A stretch of 64,000 nucleotides of DNA from NCBI RefSeq assembly GCF_000767465.1, contig NZ_CP009291.1, positions 1,629,501 through 1,693,500 of the forward strand, in the 5' to 3' direction. Made by a program: the position numbers and the translations under genes. A model generated the notes under the pieces. It made no database searches. It was not told where the DNA came from and was given only the letters and a program-made list of their open reading frames with translations. Origin of the DNA: Novosphingobium pentaromativorans US6-1. Lineage in GTDB: Bacteria > Pseudomonadota > Alphaproteobacteria > Sphingomonadales > Sphingomonadaceae. Below, piece by piece: positions 27,672 to 37,119 of the stretch. The stretch's first letter is position 1, and the number at the start of each line of letters is the position of its first letter.

Positions 27672-28609
27672 CAGCGATACATGACTCTCGGATCGAGGAA
27701 GAGGCCATCGCCTGGCATATCCGTCTGGCGCAAGACGACGACGACGTCTGGGATCGCTTCGCCGAATGGCTTGAAGCGGACCCTCGCAATAATGCGGCTT
27801 ACGAAGCCATTGCTGATGCTGACCGTGCACTGGATGGCGTTGCCCGCGAAATGGCGGTTCGCGAGACTGACAATGTACAGCCTGAAATCAAAACTGTCCG
27901 AGTCGGTTGGTCCAGCAGCCGAGGCTGGGGCATCGCGGCCTCATTGGTACTCATTTTCGGCACGGCCTGGTTCGGTTACGGGCAGTTCGACGACAGCTAC
28001 GAAGTGACCACTAGGGCTGGCGAAATGCGCCGCTTCGCTTTGGCAGACGGCACGCGCATAGCTGTGAATGGCGGTACCCGTCTCATCTTGCACCGTCGCG
28101 ATCCACGCTCAGCACAGCTCTTGGCTGGAGAGGCACGGTTCATCGTCCAACATGACGATACGCATCCCTTCACGCTCAACGTGGATGGCCAACGCATCGT
28201 TGATGTCGGCACCGTGTTCAATGTGCGCAAGACGCCGCGCGCGCTTCGCGTGGAAGTGGCCGAGGGAGCTGTGCGATTCGAAAGTGGCGAGGTTCGATTG
28301 CGGCTCAACGCCGGGGATACCTTGGATGCCGATGCACAGACCCTCAGGGAAGGCAGCCGTCCAGTTTCTTCGATCGGAAGCTGGGTGGATGGCAAACTCG
28401 TGTATCACTCCCGCTCGCTCGCAGATGTCTCGGTTGATCTCTCTCGTGCACTGGGCATTGCCATTGAATTGGCTCCTGACGTATCCACGCGATCGTTCAC
28501 GGGTATCATCCAACTCGATGGCGATGACGAAACTGTGCGAGCCCGCGTGGAGCAACTTCTGGGACTGAAGGTGGACAAGACTGCGGATGGCTGGACGATT
28601 TCGCCCTAG
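27668..28609 (+). CDS. FecR-type anti-sigma/signal-transducing protein
   Basis: A 313-residue FecR protein: N-terminal cytoplasmic helices (EEAIAWHIRLAQDDDDVWDRFAEWLEADP), one membrane segment (GWGIAASLVLIFGTAWFGYG, about residues 78-97), the FecR domain with the hallmark RRFALADGTRIAVNGGTRL and VDVGTVFNVRK, and a C-terminal domain that meets the TonB receptor. It passes a signal from the outer-membrane receptor to a sigma factor. Its own sigma factor is truncated, so it may be unable to signal or may act on the intact sigma factor at 25235. It overlaps the receptor gene by 23 nt. Confidence 0.9.
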   Translation: MTAIHDSRIEEEAIAWHIRLAQDDDDVWDRFAEWLEADPRNNAAYEAIADADRALDGVAREMAVRETDNVQPEIKTVRVGWSSSRGWGIAASLVLIFGTAWFGYGQFDDSYEVTTRAGEMRRFALADGTRIAVNGGTRLILHRRDPRSAQLLAGEARFIVQHDDTHPFTLNVDGQRIVDVGTVFNVRKTPRALRVEVAEGAVRFESGEVRLRLNAGDTLDADAQTLREGSRPVSSIGSWVDGKLVYHSRSLADVSVDLSRALGIAIELAPDVSTRSFTGIIQLDGDDETVRARVEQLLGLKVDKTADGWTISP

Positions 28610-31004
28610 GCATCGGGCTTGCCTCATCCCGTTCACTTCCGCGCTGCTGTGTGCCGCTCCCTTTGCCATCGCCCCGGCATGGGGGCAGATTGCGGCCGCT
28701 GGCTCGCAGACCCGTGATTTCGTAGTTCGTTCCGGTCGGCTTTCAGATGCACTTATGGACTGTGCCGAGCAGGCGGGCATCTCGATCGCCCTGAACGATC
28801 CCGCACTTGATGAGCTGCCATCGAGCGGATTGCGCGGTCGCTTCACTGCACGTCAGGCGTTCTCGCGTCTGCTGCAAGGCAGCGGCTACCGCTTTGCCTT
28901 CCCCGACGCGCGAACCGTTCTCATACTTAAGGCACCAAGACCTTCCCGCAACCGTCCGCGACTGCCGGCACGTGTCACACCTGTACCGCCCCCGCCCAGC
29001 GAAATCGTGGTCACTGCCACGAAACAGGACAGGACGCTGGCCAACTATCCGAGCAGCATATCGTTCGTCTCCATGGAACCATCGGATTCGGCTCGGTACG
29101 GTGCACAAGGGTCTGCATTGATCCTGCAGCACATACCTGCCCTGTCTTCGACCAACCTTGGCCCGGGCCGCAACAAGATATTCATTCGCGGCATCGCCGA
29201 TTCCAGCTTCAACGGGTCCAATCAGTCGACCATAAGCCAGTACTTGGGCGATGCACGGCTAATCTACAGCGCGCCCGATCCTGATCTCCTGCTTTATGAT
29301 GTTGCGAAGGTAGAAGTGCTGGAAGGGCCGCAGGGCACGCTTTATGGCGCTGGAACGCTTGGCGGCATTATCCATATCGTGCCACGCATCCCCGATGCGT
29401 CATCGGCCCGCTTCGGTATCTCGGGGGGAGTTCATCTCACACAGAATGGAAAGCCCGGAGGCGACTTGGCCGGCGTGCTCAACCTGCCACTTGAGCGAGA
29501 CCGGCTTGCCCTGCGTCTGGTAGCCTATTCCTCACAGGAAGGCGGCTACATCGACGATGCCCAGCGCAGGCAGCGCGATGTGAACCGCAACACGGTCACG
29601 GGCATCCGTGCCAGTTTGCGCTGGACGCCGTCTGCGGATTGGACGGTCGATCTCAGCATGGTCGGCCAGGATCTCGCCTCGCGTGATGGCCAGTATGCCA
29701 CAAACGACGTCGGCAGCCTTGCGCGCCGATCGGCAATCGCGCAGCCTTTCGACAACGACTACAGGCTAGCCTCGCTTACGGTGCGCCACTCCTTAGGAGG
29801 TATCAATCTGGTTTCGGTCAGCAGCTACACGATACATTCCATCGACACCAGGTTTGACGCTACGCCCCCTGTCACGGGCGCAAGCCTCCCGGATGCGCGG
29901 CAGGCCTACGTCGAGGACATTGAGATCAAGCTTTTCTCGCACGAAACCCGGTTAACTGGTTCCTTCGGGACACAAGGATCCTGGGTATCAGGCCTCAGCG
30001 CAATCGACAACATCGAGCAAACGACCCGCTACCTTGGGCCGAGCAGCGAGCCGGGGCTGCTCTCTGATGTGCGCAACGGGACCCTCGACGCCGCTCTGTT
30101 TGGCGAGGCGACGCTCGGACTAGTCCCCGACCTGACCGTCACGCTCGGCGGAAGGCTTAGCTATGTGCGCGAAACCGGGGAGCCAGCCGGAGTGCAAGTG
30201 ATAGAGAACTACGAGCCGATCCGCAGCCAGTTTCGGGCACTGCCCACCGCTGCACTGTCTTGGATTCCTGGCACGGACCAGATCGTCTATGTCCGCTATC
30301 AGGAGGGCTATCGCCCTGGCGCCCTGGAAATCGTTTACGATGCAGGGCAGCCCAGGGCTGCCCGTTTCGAGCACGATCACGTACGTACATTCGAAATGGG
30401 ATGGCGGTTCGGAGCAAGCGAAGGCACGGGGCTGTCCGGGGGCATTGTCGGTTCAGTGGCTTGGTGGGATGACATTCAGGCCGACTTGATCGGCGAGGAC
30501 GGTTTGCCATATATCGCCAACATCGGATCGGGTCGCGTGCAAAACATCGCGGCGCGTCTGGCCTATGCAAGTGATAATGGCTTCGTAATCGAAGCGTCAG
30601 GTTTTTTTGCGAGAAGCAATCTTGCTCATCCGGCGGCCGGCTTCGACGCGGCCACCGACCGCGACTTGCCAAATATCGCAGACGAAGGTTGGCGCTTGGC
30701 GGCAAAGCAACGATGGAGTCTCGCAGGCGGCAGCCTTTCTCTCGATGGCGCACTGCGCTATGTTGGCCGCTCCAAGCTTGCGATCCGTCCGCCCTTCGAC
30801 TTGCCTCAAGGGCGGTATTATGATGCCTCGTTAGGTCTGCGCTTCCAAGGGGCGCTATTGGGGATCACCCTGGATGTCAGCAACCTGCTCAATTCGCGGG
30901 CGAATACATTTGCCTTCGGAAATCCGTTCACGCTCGCGAGCGGCACGCAGCAAACCCCGCCGAGGCCGCGCTCGCTGCGCCTTGGCATTGATGCGAATTT
31001 CTGA
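28587..31004 (+). CDS. TonB-dependent receptor with FecA-like signalling (STN) domain
   Basis: An 805-residue outer-membrane protein: signal peptide (FTSALLCAAPFAIAPAWGQ), STN domain (FVVRSGRLSDALMDCAEQAG ... RQAFSRLLQGSGYRFAF, about residues 45-115), plug (SEIVVTATKQDR onwards, with VEVLEGPQGTLYGAGTLGGI) and a 22-strand barrel ending in the aromatic-terminal strand (LRLGIDANF). The STN domain indicates FecR-linked signalling, in line with the fecR gene just upstream. It imports an unknown ligand, probably a siderophore or glycan. A DUF2334 gene starts 7 bp after its stop. Confidence 0.9.
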   Translation: MAGRFRPRHRACLIPFTSALLCAAPFAIAPAWGQIAAAGSQTRDFVVRSGRLSDALMDCAEQAGISIALNDPALDELPSSGLRGRFTARQAFSRLLQGSGYRFAFPDARTVLILKAPRPSRNRPRLPARVTPVPPPPSEIVVTATKQDRTLANYPSSISFVSMEPSDSARYGAQGSALILQHIPALSSTNLGPGRNKIFIRGIADSSFNGSNQSTISQYLGDARLIYSAPDPDLLLYDVAKVEVLEGPQGTLYGAGTLGGIIHIVPRIPDASSARFGISGGVHLTQNGKPGGDLAGVLNLPLERDRLALRLVAYSSQEGGYIDDAQRRQRDVNRNTVTGIRASLRWTPSADWTVDLSMVGQDLASRDGQYATNDVGSLARRSAIAQPFDNDYRLASLTVRHSLGGINLVSVSSYTIHSIDTRFDATPPVTGASLPDARQAYVEDIEIKLFSHETRLTGSFGTQGSWVSGLSAIDNIEQTTRYLGPSSEPGLLSDVRNGTLDAALFGEATLGLVPDLTVTLGGRLSYVRETGEPAGVQVIENYEPIRSQFRALPTAALSWIPGTDQIVYVRYQEGYRPGALEIVYDAGQPRAARFEHDHVRTFEMGWRFGASEGTGLSGGIVGSVAWWDDIQADLIGEDGLPYIANIGSGRVQNIAARLAYASDNGFVIEASGFFARSNLAHPAAGFDAATDRDLPNIADEGWRLAAKQRWSLAGGSLSLDGALRYVGRSKLAIRPPFDLPQGRYYDASLGLRFQGALLGITLDVSNLLNSRANTFAFGNPFTLASGTQQTPPRPRSLRLGIDANF

Positions 31005-31010
31005 ATTACA

Positions 31011-31760
31011 GTGAAACGCCTCCTCGTCTCGATCCATGATGTCGCTCCACACTTCGAAGGCGAAGTGGACCGCCTGCTTGAACTCCTCACGCCGATCCTG
31101 GGCGGCCCGAGGCTAGCCATGCTGGTGGTCCCCAACCACTGGGGAAAGTCGCCGATTGGCGGGGATGCCGCCTTTCGAAGCCGCCTGCGAAGTTGGTCCG
31201 ATGCCGGAATTGAAATGTTCGTGCATGGCTGGTTCCACAAGGATTTGAACAACCATACAGGGCTCGCCAATCTCAAGGCGCGGCACATGACCGCTGGCGA
31301 AGGCGAGTTCCTTGGTCTGGATTACCGGACGGCTTTTCAGCGCATGAGCGAGGGCAAGTATCTGCTTGAGGATATCACCGGCCAAGCAGTTGCTGGCTTC
31401 ATCGCACCGGCCTGGCTGTATGGCCATGGCGCGATGCGGGCAATTGCTGACTGCGACTTCGCACTGGCCGAGGACCACATGAAGGTCTGGCAACCCAGCC
31501 TCCCGGACAAGCCTCTTGCCCTCGGCCCTGTAGTTACATGGGCGAGTCGCAGCCCGGCACGGACGGCCTCATCCCTTGCGTTCGCGGCGCTGGCCCGCAA
31601 GGGACTTCATTTACTCGATACCGTACGTATTGCAGTCCATCCCGGGGACGTGACCAAGACCTCGATCCTGAACAGCATCGAGAAGACGGTAGTTTCCTTC
31701 GCACGCAGACGGTCCGTCGGACGATACGCGGACCTGTTGGAGAACGAGGCGCTTCAGTAG
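31011..31760 (+). CDS. DUF2334 polysaccharide-deacetylase-like protein
   Basis: A 249-residue protein with NodB/deacetylase-fold hallmarks: SIHDVAP near the N-terminus (Asp of the metal site) and EMFVHGWFHKD (HGW motif, His). DUF2334 proteins resemble polysaccharide deacetylases but their activity is not settled. The GTG at 31011 is 7 bp after the TonB-receptor stop, so it probably shares a transcript with it. It is the first gene of the surface-glycan cluster and may modify the glycan. Confidence 0.75.
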   Translation: MKRLLVSIHDVAPHFEGEVDRLLELLTPILGGPRLAMLVVPNHWGKSPIGGDAAFRSRLRSWSDAGIEMFVHGWFHKDLNNHTGLANLKARHMTAGEGEFLGLDYRTAFQRMSEGKYLLEDITGQAVAGFIAPAWLYGHGAMRAIADCDFALAEDHMKVWQPSLPDKPLALGPVVTWASRSPARTASSLAFAALARKGLHLLDTVRIAVHPGDVTKTSILNSIEKTVVSFARRRSVGRYADLLENEALQ

Positions 31761-31821
31761 CCCTGAAAAAAGATCCTATTGCGAAGTGTGGGTCCCGTCA
31801 TCAGACGGAGTCATTGCAAGT

Positions 31822-32982
31822 ATGACAAAGTCGCTTCGCATCGTCGTGCCAATCCATAGTTTCGAACCCGGAGGGGTGGAACGCGTAGGCTTGGGATTGG
31901 CTAAGACTTGGGATGACAAGGGCCATGCTGTGACAGTCGTATTGGGCCGCGACGAAGGAATGGATCGCAATCAGGCCCCCTCGATCCGTTATCGCAGTAT
32001 TACCTTTCCGATTTCAACCGCGCGCTTCGAGACAATCTGGATGGTCTGGTCGCTGCTGGTCTATTTGCGGCACAACAAAGCCGATGTGCTATTCTGCCCA
32101 GGTAACACTTACGCCATCGTCTGCGTCGCCATGCGTGTACTGCTGGGGTCGCGCTGCCCGCCAGTTATAGCGAAAATCAGCAACGACCTCGTGCGGGCCG
32201 ATAGGCCCTGGCTGTTTCGCATCGGCTATCGGCTGTGGTTGCGCTTGCAGGCAAGGTTTTTCGCTCGCCTAGTTGGCATGGCGGAACCCATGCGCGAGGA
32301 AATCGCCTGCTTCATGAGTGCACGGTCGGAGCAGATCGCCGTCGTCCCCGATCCGGCGCTGGAGCTACGACGGCTTCAACGCCTGATGGCTATGCAGAGG
32401 GAGCGCGACCTTGGCCCCTCGGTCCATTTCATTGCGATCGGCAGGCTGGTTCCGCAGAAAAACTTTCCGCTTCTTATTCGCGCCTTTGCCAAGGCGTTCC
32501 GTTTCGGTGACCGGCTGACCATCGTTGGGGACGGTCCCGAGCGTGCGTGCCTCGAGAATCTCGTAAAAAAATTGGCAATCTGCGACCGGGTGCAGTTCAC
32601 CGGGCATCTCTCCAGTCCCGATGCATGGTTGAAACGGGCTGACTGCCTGCTGCTTTCTTCGGATTACGAGGGCGTGCCTGCCGTCGTACTGGAAGCGATC
32701 GCTGCCGGGTTGCCCATCATAGCGACCGAGTGTTCGATGAGCATGTCGGAGCTGTTGGGCTATGGCTCCCGCGGCGTCATGGTTCCTGTCGGCGATGACG
32801 AGGGATTTGCAGCGGCAATCCGGGATGTCCTCACGCTCCCCCGATTAGGTATGAAAGACCGCTCCTTTTGCATGAACTTCACGCTCGAACGCGGCGCTGA
32901 GCAATATCTTTCCCTGATGCAGACTGTGCAATCGGGACTCTCATCCGAACATGCCCAAGCGTTGCCGGTTACACCATCCTGA
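31822..32982 (+). CDS. Glycosyltransferase, GT4 family
   Basis: A 386-residue GT-B enzyme. The N-terminal domain begins LRIVVPIHSFEPGGVERVGL (Gly-rich acceptor motif), and the C-terminal nucleotide-sugar domain has GRLVPQKNFPLLIRAF and the E-x7-E motif in EGVPAVVLEAIAAG. It adds a sugar from a nucleotide donor to a lipid- or glycan acceptor at the cytoplasmic membrane. The ATG at 31822 has a CGGAG site 11 nt upstream. It is one of three GT4 enzymes in the cluster. Confidence 0.85.
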   Translation: MTKSLRIVVPIHSFEPGGVERVGLGLAKTWDDKGHAVTVVLGRDEGMDRNQAPSIRYRSITFPISTARFETIWMVWSLLVYLRHNKADVLFCPGNTYAIVCVAMRVLLGSRCPPVIAKISNDLVRADRPWLFRIGYRLWLRLQARFFARLVGMAEPMREEIACFMSARSEQIAVVPDPALELRRLQRLMAMQRERDLGPSVHFIAIGRLVPQKNFPLLIRAFAKAFRFGDRLTIVGDGPERACLENLVKKLAICDRVQFTGHLSSPDAWLKRADCLLLSSDYEGVPAVVLEAIAAGLPIIATECSMSMSELLGYGSRGVMVPVGDDEGFAAAIRDVLTLPRLGMKDRSFCMNFTLERGAEQYLSLMQTVQSGLSSEHAQALPVTPS

Positions 32983-33027
32983 ACGAAACTCTCCTTCCCA
33001 TCGTCAAATAGCTGGACAGGTGCTCTC

Positions 33028-33969
33028 TTGACCCAGACCCTTGCATTGGACCACGCCACCTTGGAATCTGCGGTGGCGCCTGACTTCGAACTGCGGGCCC
33101 AGGATACGTTCTCGCGACTGCGCAGTGCCGTATCGCTCCCGCTTGCTTTCACCGGACTTATCGCTCTGGCTGTCATCCTTACGCTGCGCGGGATGGATAT
33201 GCAGCAAGTTCTCGTGATGGTGCCGCGCCAGCCCTTGTTCTGGTTCGTCTTCGCGGCATTCTATTTATGCGGACCGATGAGTGAGTGGATCATTTTCCAC
33301 AAGCTCTGGGCGTTGCCGGCAGGTGGTTTTGGCGCACTTATGCGTAAGCTTGTCTGCAACGAGCTTCTGCTTGGATACCTCGGAGAAGCATATTTTTACA
33401 CTTGGGCGCGGCGCCATTCCGCAATGACCAATGCACCGTTCGCTGCGATCAAGGATGTCGCCATTCTGTCAGCTATGGTGGGCAACGCAATCACCCTTGT
33501 GCTGCTAGTGCTGACCTGGCCGATCGTGCACTCCACCCGGCTTGGTATGGAGAATACCTCACTTGTTTTTTCACTTGTAGCCGTGTTGGCGACTTCGATT
33601 GCCGTCATGGCCTTTCGCCGACGGCTGTTCTCGCTCGACCGTCGCGAACTTGCCTTCATCAGCTTCATGCACCTGGCCCGCATTGTAGTCGCAACCGTTT
33701 TGTCGGCTTTGCTGTGGCACATGGTGCTGCCTGACGTGCCAATCATCTGGTGGCTGTTTCTTGCGACCTTGCGGTTGCTGATCTCGCGGTTGCCCCTCGT
33801 GCCCAACAAGGACGTGGTCTTCGCGGGTCTTGCAGTCCTTACGCTTGGTCATGAAACCTCAATCGCGATACTGATGACGATGATGGCCTCTGCAATACTC
33901 CTCGTTCACCTGCTGGTGGGAACAGGGCTGGTGATCGGCGATCTTGTGCGCGGCGAGAAGCCAGCATGA
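33028..33969 (+). CDS. Polytopic membrane protein of the glycan cluster
   Basis: A 313-residue protein with about seven to eight hydrophobic segments and no motif I can name with confidence. The layout and the segment RKLVCNELLLGYLGEAYFYTWA suggest a relative of the flippase-like/LPG-synthase membrane family. It starts with TTG at 33028 after a GGACAGG site, and the next gene overlaps its stop in an ATGA junction. Its position between glycosyltransferase genes suggests a role in lipid-linked glycan handling. Confidence 0.55.
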   Translation: MTQTLALDHATLESAVAPDFELRAQDTFSRLRSAVSLPLAFTGLIALAVILTLRGMDMQQVLVMVPRQPLFWFVFAAFYLCGPMSEWIIFHKLWALPAGGFGALMRKLVCNELLLGYLGEAYFYTWARRHSAMTNAPFAAIKDVAILSAMVGNAITLVLLVLTWPIVHSTRLGMENTSLVFSLVAVLATSIAVMAFRRRLFSLDRRELAFISFMHLARIVVATVLSALLWHMVLPDVPIIWWLFLATLRLLISRLPLVPNKDVVFAGLAVLTLGHETSIAILMTMMASAILLVHLLVGTGLVIGDLVRGEKPA

Positions 33970-34505
33970 TGCGAAGCCATTTCACCATCGCGGCAAGTAT
34001 AACGTGTCTGCTCGCACAGCCGCTGCAGGCAATGCCCTCAACGCCGGACTTGGGAAAAGCAGAAGGCCAATGCCGGAATAACGAAACAGGCCCGGCCTTT
34101 CAGGTCGCCGTCGATGGTCTGAAGGACCGCAAAGGGAAGCTCAAACTCGAAGTATACCCTGCCAACGGAACGGATTTCCTCGCTGATGACAATGTCCTAG
34201 TCATGGCAGGCAAGACCTTCCGCCGGGTAGAGGTGCCGTTACCTGCCACCGGAGCGGTAAGTCTTTGCATTCGTGTACCCCGCGCCGGCAGTTACGCTCT
34301 CTCGCTACTACATGATCGCGATGGCAATCGAAAGTTTGGCTGGACCGTCGACGGCATCGGTTTTTCGAACAATCCCAAACTGGGCTGGAGCAAGCCCAGT
34401 GCTCAAAAAGTCGCCATCGTAGCAAGTTCCGGGATCACACTAGTTCCTATCACACTTAATTACCGCCGCGGCCTTGGCATGTCTCCGCTGCGATACTCCA
34501 ACTGA
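33966..34505 (+). CDS. DUF2141 exported protein
   Basis: A 179-residue protein with a signal peptide (TIAASITCLLAQPLQAM) and a DUF2141 beta-sandwich: LKDRKGKLKLEVYPANGTDF, SYALSLLHDRDGNRKFGWTVDGIGFSNNPK. DUF2141 proteins are periplasmic or secreted and of unknown function. It overlaps the membrane-protein gene by 4 nt, so the pair is coupled. Its place among glycosyltransferases suggests it acts with the exported glycan, which is an inference. Confidence 0.75.
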   Translation: MMRSHFTIAASITCLLAQPLQAMPSTPDLGKAEGQCRNNETGPAFQVAVDGLKDRKGKLKLEVYPANGTDFLADDNVLVMAGKTFRRVEVPLPATGAVSLCIRVPRAGSYALSLLHDRDGNRKFGWTVDGIGFSNNPKLGWSKPSAQKVAIVASSGITLVPITLNYRRGLGMSPLRYSN

Positions 34506-34529
34506 AAAAAAAACGGGAAACTAGTAACG

Positions 34530-35684
34530 ATGCGGATCGTTGATGTCTGCGCCTTCTATTCACCCAATGGCGGCGGGGTTAAGACCTACATTGACCAGAA
34601 GCTGCGGATTGCGCCTATGCTGGGTCATGACGTGACAATCCTGGCTCCGGGGGACAGTGATGAATTGGTTGAGAACGCCCCCGGCGCACGCATCATCACG
34701 CTGGCTGCCCCGCGTTTCCCTCTCGACCGCAAGTACTGGTATTTCGCCGATGAAAGGGCTCTCCACGCTGCACTCGACAGGATCGGTGCCGACGTGGTGG
34801 AGGCATCCTCGCCATGGCGCAGCGCCGCGATGGTTGCACGCTGGAAGGGGCAGGCGCGCCGCAGCCTCGTCATGCACGCGGATCCGCTGTCAGCTTACGC
34901 TTACCGTTGGCTCGGCGGGATGATGACGCACCGAACAATCGATCGGGGCTTTTATCGCTTCTGGGATTACTTGCGCTCGCTTGGCGCCGCTTTCCATACG
35001 ACGATCTGCGCAAACAACGATCTGGCCCGGCGCCTGCACGAAGGAGGCGTTCCTGGCACCCATGTCCAGCCCTTGGGCATCGAGACACAGGTCTTTTCCG
35101 CTGCAAGGCGGGATCCTGTGGTGCGAGCAAGGTTACTTGCCGCTTGCGGACTGCCAGATAGCGCTCACCTTCTGGTCGGCGCAGGCAGACTCGCGCCCGA
35201 GAAGCGCTGGCCGATGGTGGTCGATGCCGTAGCCGCAGCAAGTCGTTCCGTCCCTGTCGCTCTTGCCCTCTTCGGCGAAGGACGCGAGCGTCTGGCGGTG
35301 CTGCGTGCTATTGGCGGCAATCCTCATGTGCGCTTGTTCGAACCCCAGCGCGACAGGGCAACATTTGCCACCATCCTCGCCAGCGCGGACGCCTTGGTCC
35401 ATGGCTGCGAGGCGGAGACTTTCTGCATGGTCGCCGCCGAGGCTCGCGCCAGTGGTACACCTGTTATCGTGCCAGACAGCGGTGGTGCGAGCGACCACGC
35501 GCGCGACGGGGCCGGGCTTACGTTCAAGTCCGCGAGTTCAATTCACCTCTCAAGTACGATCTCTCGCTTTTGTTCTGGCGCTTGGACCGTTGGCAAGATG
35601 GAGCTACCCATTTCGCATGAAGATCATTTCGCGCAGTTGTTTGCCCACTATGAAAGTCTGCGCCATGTTCGGCATGCAGCGTAA
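34530..35684 (+). CDS. Glycosyltransferase, GT4 family
   Basis: A 384-residue GT-B glycosyltransferase: N-terminal MRIVDVCAFYSPNGGGVKTY, C-terminal GAGRLAPEKRWPMVVDAV and the E-x7-E motif in ETFCMVAAEARASG. The N-terminal segment resembles phosphatidylinositol/mannosyl-type GT4 enzymes, but the substrate is unknown. It starts 24 bp after the DUF2141 gene with a weak CGGGAAA site. Confidence 0.85.
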   Translation: MRIVDVCAFYSPNGGGVKTYIDQKLRIAPMLGHDVTILAPGDSDELVENAPGARIITLAAPRFPLDRKYWYFADERALHAALDRIGADVVEASSPWRSAAMVARWKGQARRSLVMHADPLSAYAYRWLGGMMTHRTIDRGFYRFWDYLRSLGAAFHTTICANNDLARRLHEGGVPGTHVQPLGIETQVFSAARRDPVVRARLLAACGLPDSAHLLVGAGRLAPEKRWPMVVDAVAAASRSVPVALALFGEGRERLAVLRAIGGNPHVRLFEPQRDRATFATILASADALVHGCEAETFCMVAAEARASGTPVIVPDSGGASDHARDGAGLTFKSASSIHLSSTISRFCSGAWTVGKMELPISHEDHFAQLFAHYESLRHVRHAA

Positions 35685-35825
35685 ATGCGCTCGGAGAGAG
35701 AGTCTTATGCCAGACATCTCGATATGTTCACCGATCTGCAGAGCGCTTGGTCAGCCAGCATAAAGTAGAATAAGAAATTTATCCGAAAAGGTGCGGATAT
35801 AAAGGGGGGGCGGAGTCATGCCCAT

Positions 35826-37019
35826 GTGCGCATCGGATTTCTCTTCAATCATGATCAGATACACCAGGTCGGGCATAGCCTGCCCATTGCCATGGCGCTT
35901 GCCAATGGTGGGTTCGACGGCGAGATCATCGTTGCGACCACCACGCACGCGATGGCCCGTGAAGTCAGGCGAATCGCCGGCGACCTCATCGGCACACGTA
36001 TCGAACATGTAGAACTGCATCCATCCGGCTGGTCTCGCAGCCTTGATGCGGTGCTGGGCAAGATCATCCCGGCCCATAAACTGCTGATCTATAGCGACAA
36101 TCTGGATTTCTTCCACAGCCTCGATGTGCTTGTCGTGGCCGAAAAGACCTCCCTGCTGCTCAAGTCGCGCTATGGGTTGAACAACCTTGCCATCATCCAC
36201 ACCCGCCACGGCGCGGGCGACAGGGCCATCGGCTTCAACAAGGCCAGCGCCGGGTTCGATCACGTATTGTGTTCGGGGCCGAAAATCCGGGACCGCCTGA
36301 TCCAAGAGGCGGGACTTGCGCCAGAGGCGATCACCGTGGTCGGCTATCCCAAGTTCGACCTGGCCCGAGACAAGCCCGCGCACCGCTTTCTGCCCACGTG
36401 CGAAAAGGTCGTGCTCTACAACCCGCACCCTTCGCCGCACCTGTCATCGTGGTATCGTCACGGCATCCAGGTTCTGGACACCTTTCTCGACTATCCCCGC
36501 CATGGCTTGATCTTCGCGCCGCACGTGATGTTGTTCGAACGCAACTTCGTGGTCACCATCGACAAGCTGACGATCGACCGCCCCGGCGCGATTCCCCAGC
36601 GCTTCCTGCGCGGCGACAACATGCAGTTCGACCTTGGCAGCAGGGCCTCTACAGACATGACCTATACGCTTGCCGCAGACATCTATCTCGGTGACGCGAG
36701 CAGTCAGGTCTACGAGTTCCTGCTCAATCCCCGCCCGTGCATCTTCCTCAATTCCCACCGTCATGCATGGGAAGGCGATCCGAACTTCCTGCACTGGCAG
36801 GCGGGTGAGGTGATCGTGGATCCCGGCCAGCTTCCCGGTGCACTTGCTCGCGCACATGACCTGCACGAAACTCGCTATCGCGCAGTGCAGGAAGAAATGT
36901 TCGCGCAGAGCTTCGATCTTTCGCCACTGCCCTCCTCGGTGCGGGCGGCCAATGCGATTGCCGACTTCGTCCAAGGTCGCAAGCCCACGCGCTCGCATCT
37001 GAGGCTGGTCGGAACATGA
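35826..37019 (+). CDS. Glycerophosphotransferase-like protein of the glycan cluster
   Basis: A 397-residue cytoplasmic protein starting with GTG at 35826. The C-terminal half (VVLYNPHPSPHLSSWYRHG, STDMTYTLAADIYLGDASSQVYEFLLNPRPCIFLN) resembles the CDP-glycerol glycerophosphotransferase/UDP-GlcNAc-2-epimerase-like GT-B fold: an HxSxH-type and a D(A/S)SSxxYEF motif are present. It may transfer a polyol phosphate or sugar to the glycan. A 141-bp gap separates it from the previous glycosyltransferase; the next gene, a flippase, starts 100 bp later. Confidence 0.65.
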   Translation: MRIGFLFNHDQIHQVGHSLPIAMALANGGFDGEIIVATTTHAMAREVRRIAGDLIGTRIEHVELHPSGWSRSLDAVLGKIIPAHKLLIYSDNLDFFHSLDVLVVAEKTSLLLKSRYGLNNLAIIHTRHGAGDRAIGFNKASAGFDHVLCSGPKIRDRLIQEAGLAPEAITVVGYPKFDLARDKPAHRFLPTCEKVVLYNPHPSPHLSSWYRHGIQVLDTFLDYPRHGLIFAPHVMLFERNFVVTIDKLTIDRPGAIPQRFLRGDNMQFDLGSRASTDMTYTLAADIYLGDASSQVYEFLLNPRPCIFLNSHRHAWEGDPNFLHWQAGEVIVDPGQLPGALARAHDLHETRYRAVQEEMFAQSFDLSPLPSSVRAANAIADFVQGRKPTRSHLRLVGT

Positions 37020-37119
37020 GCGCATCCGCACCGCGCGGACAAGCCTCTACCCCTGCGTAAAGACTGCTGCTAACCGAGCCTCCCCGACCGTGCAGGGCGC
37101 GGCAATTTGGGAGCATGAA

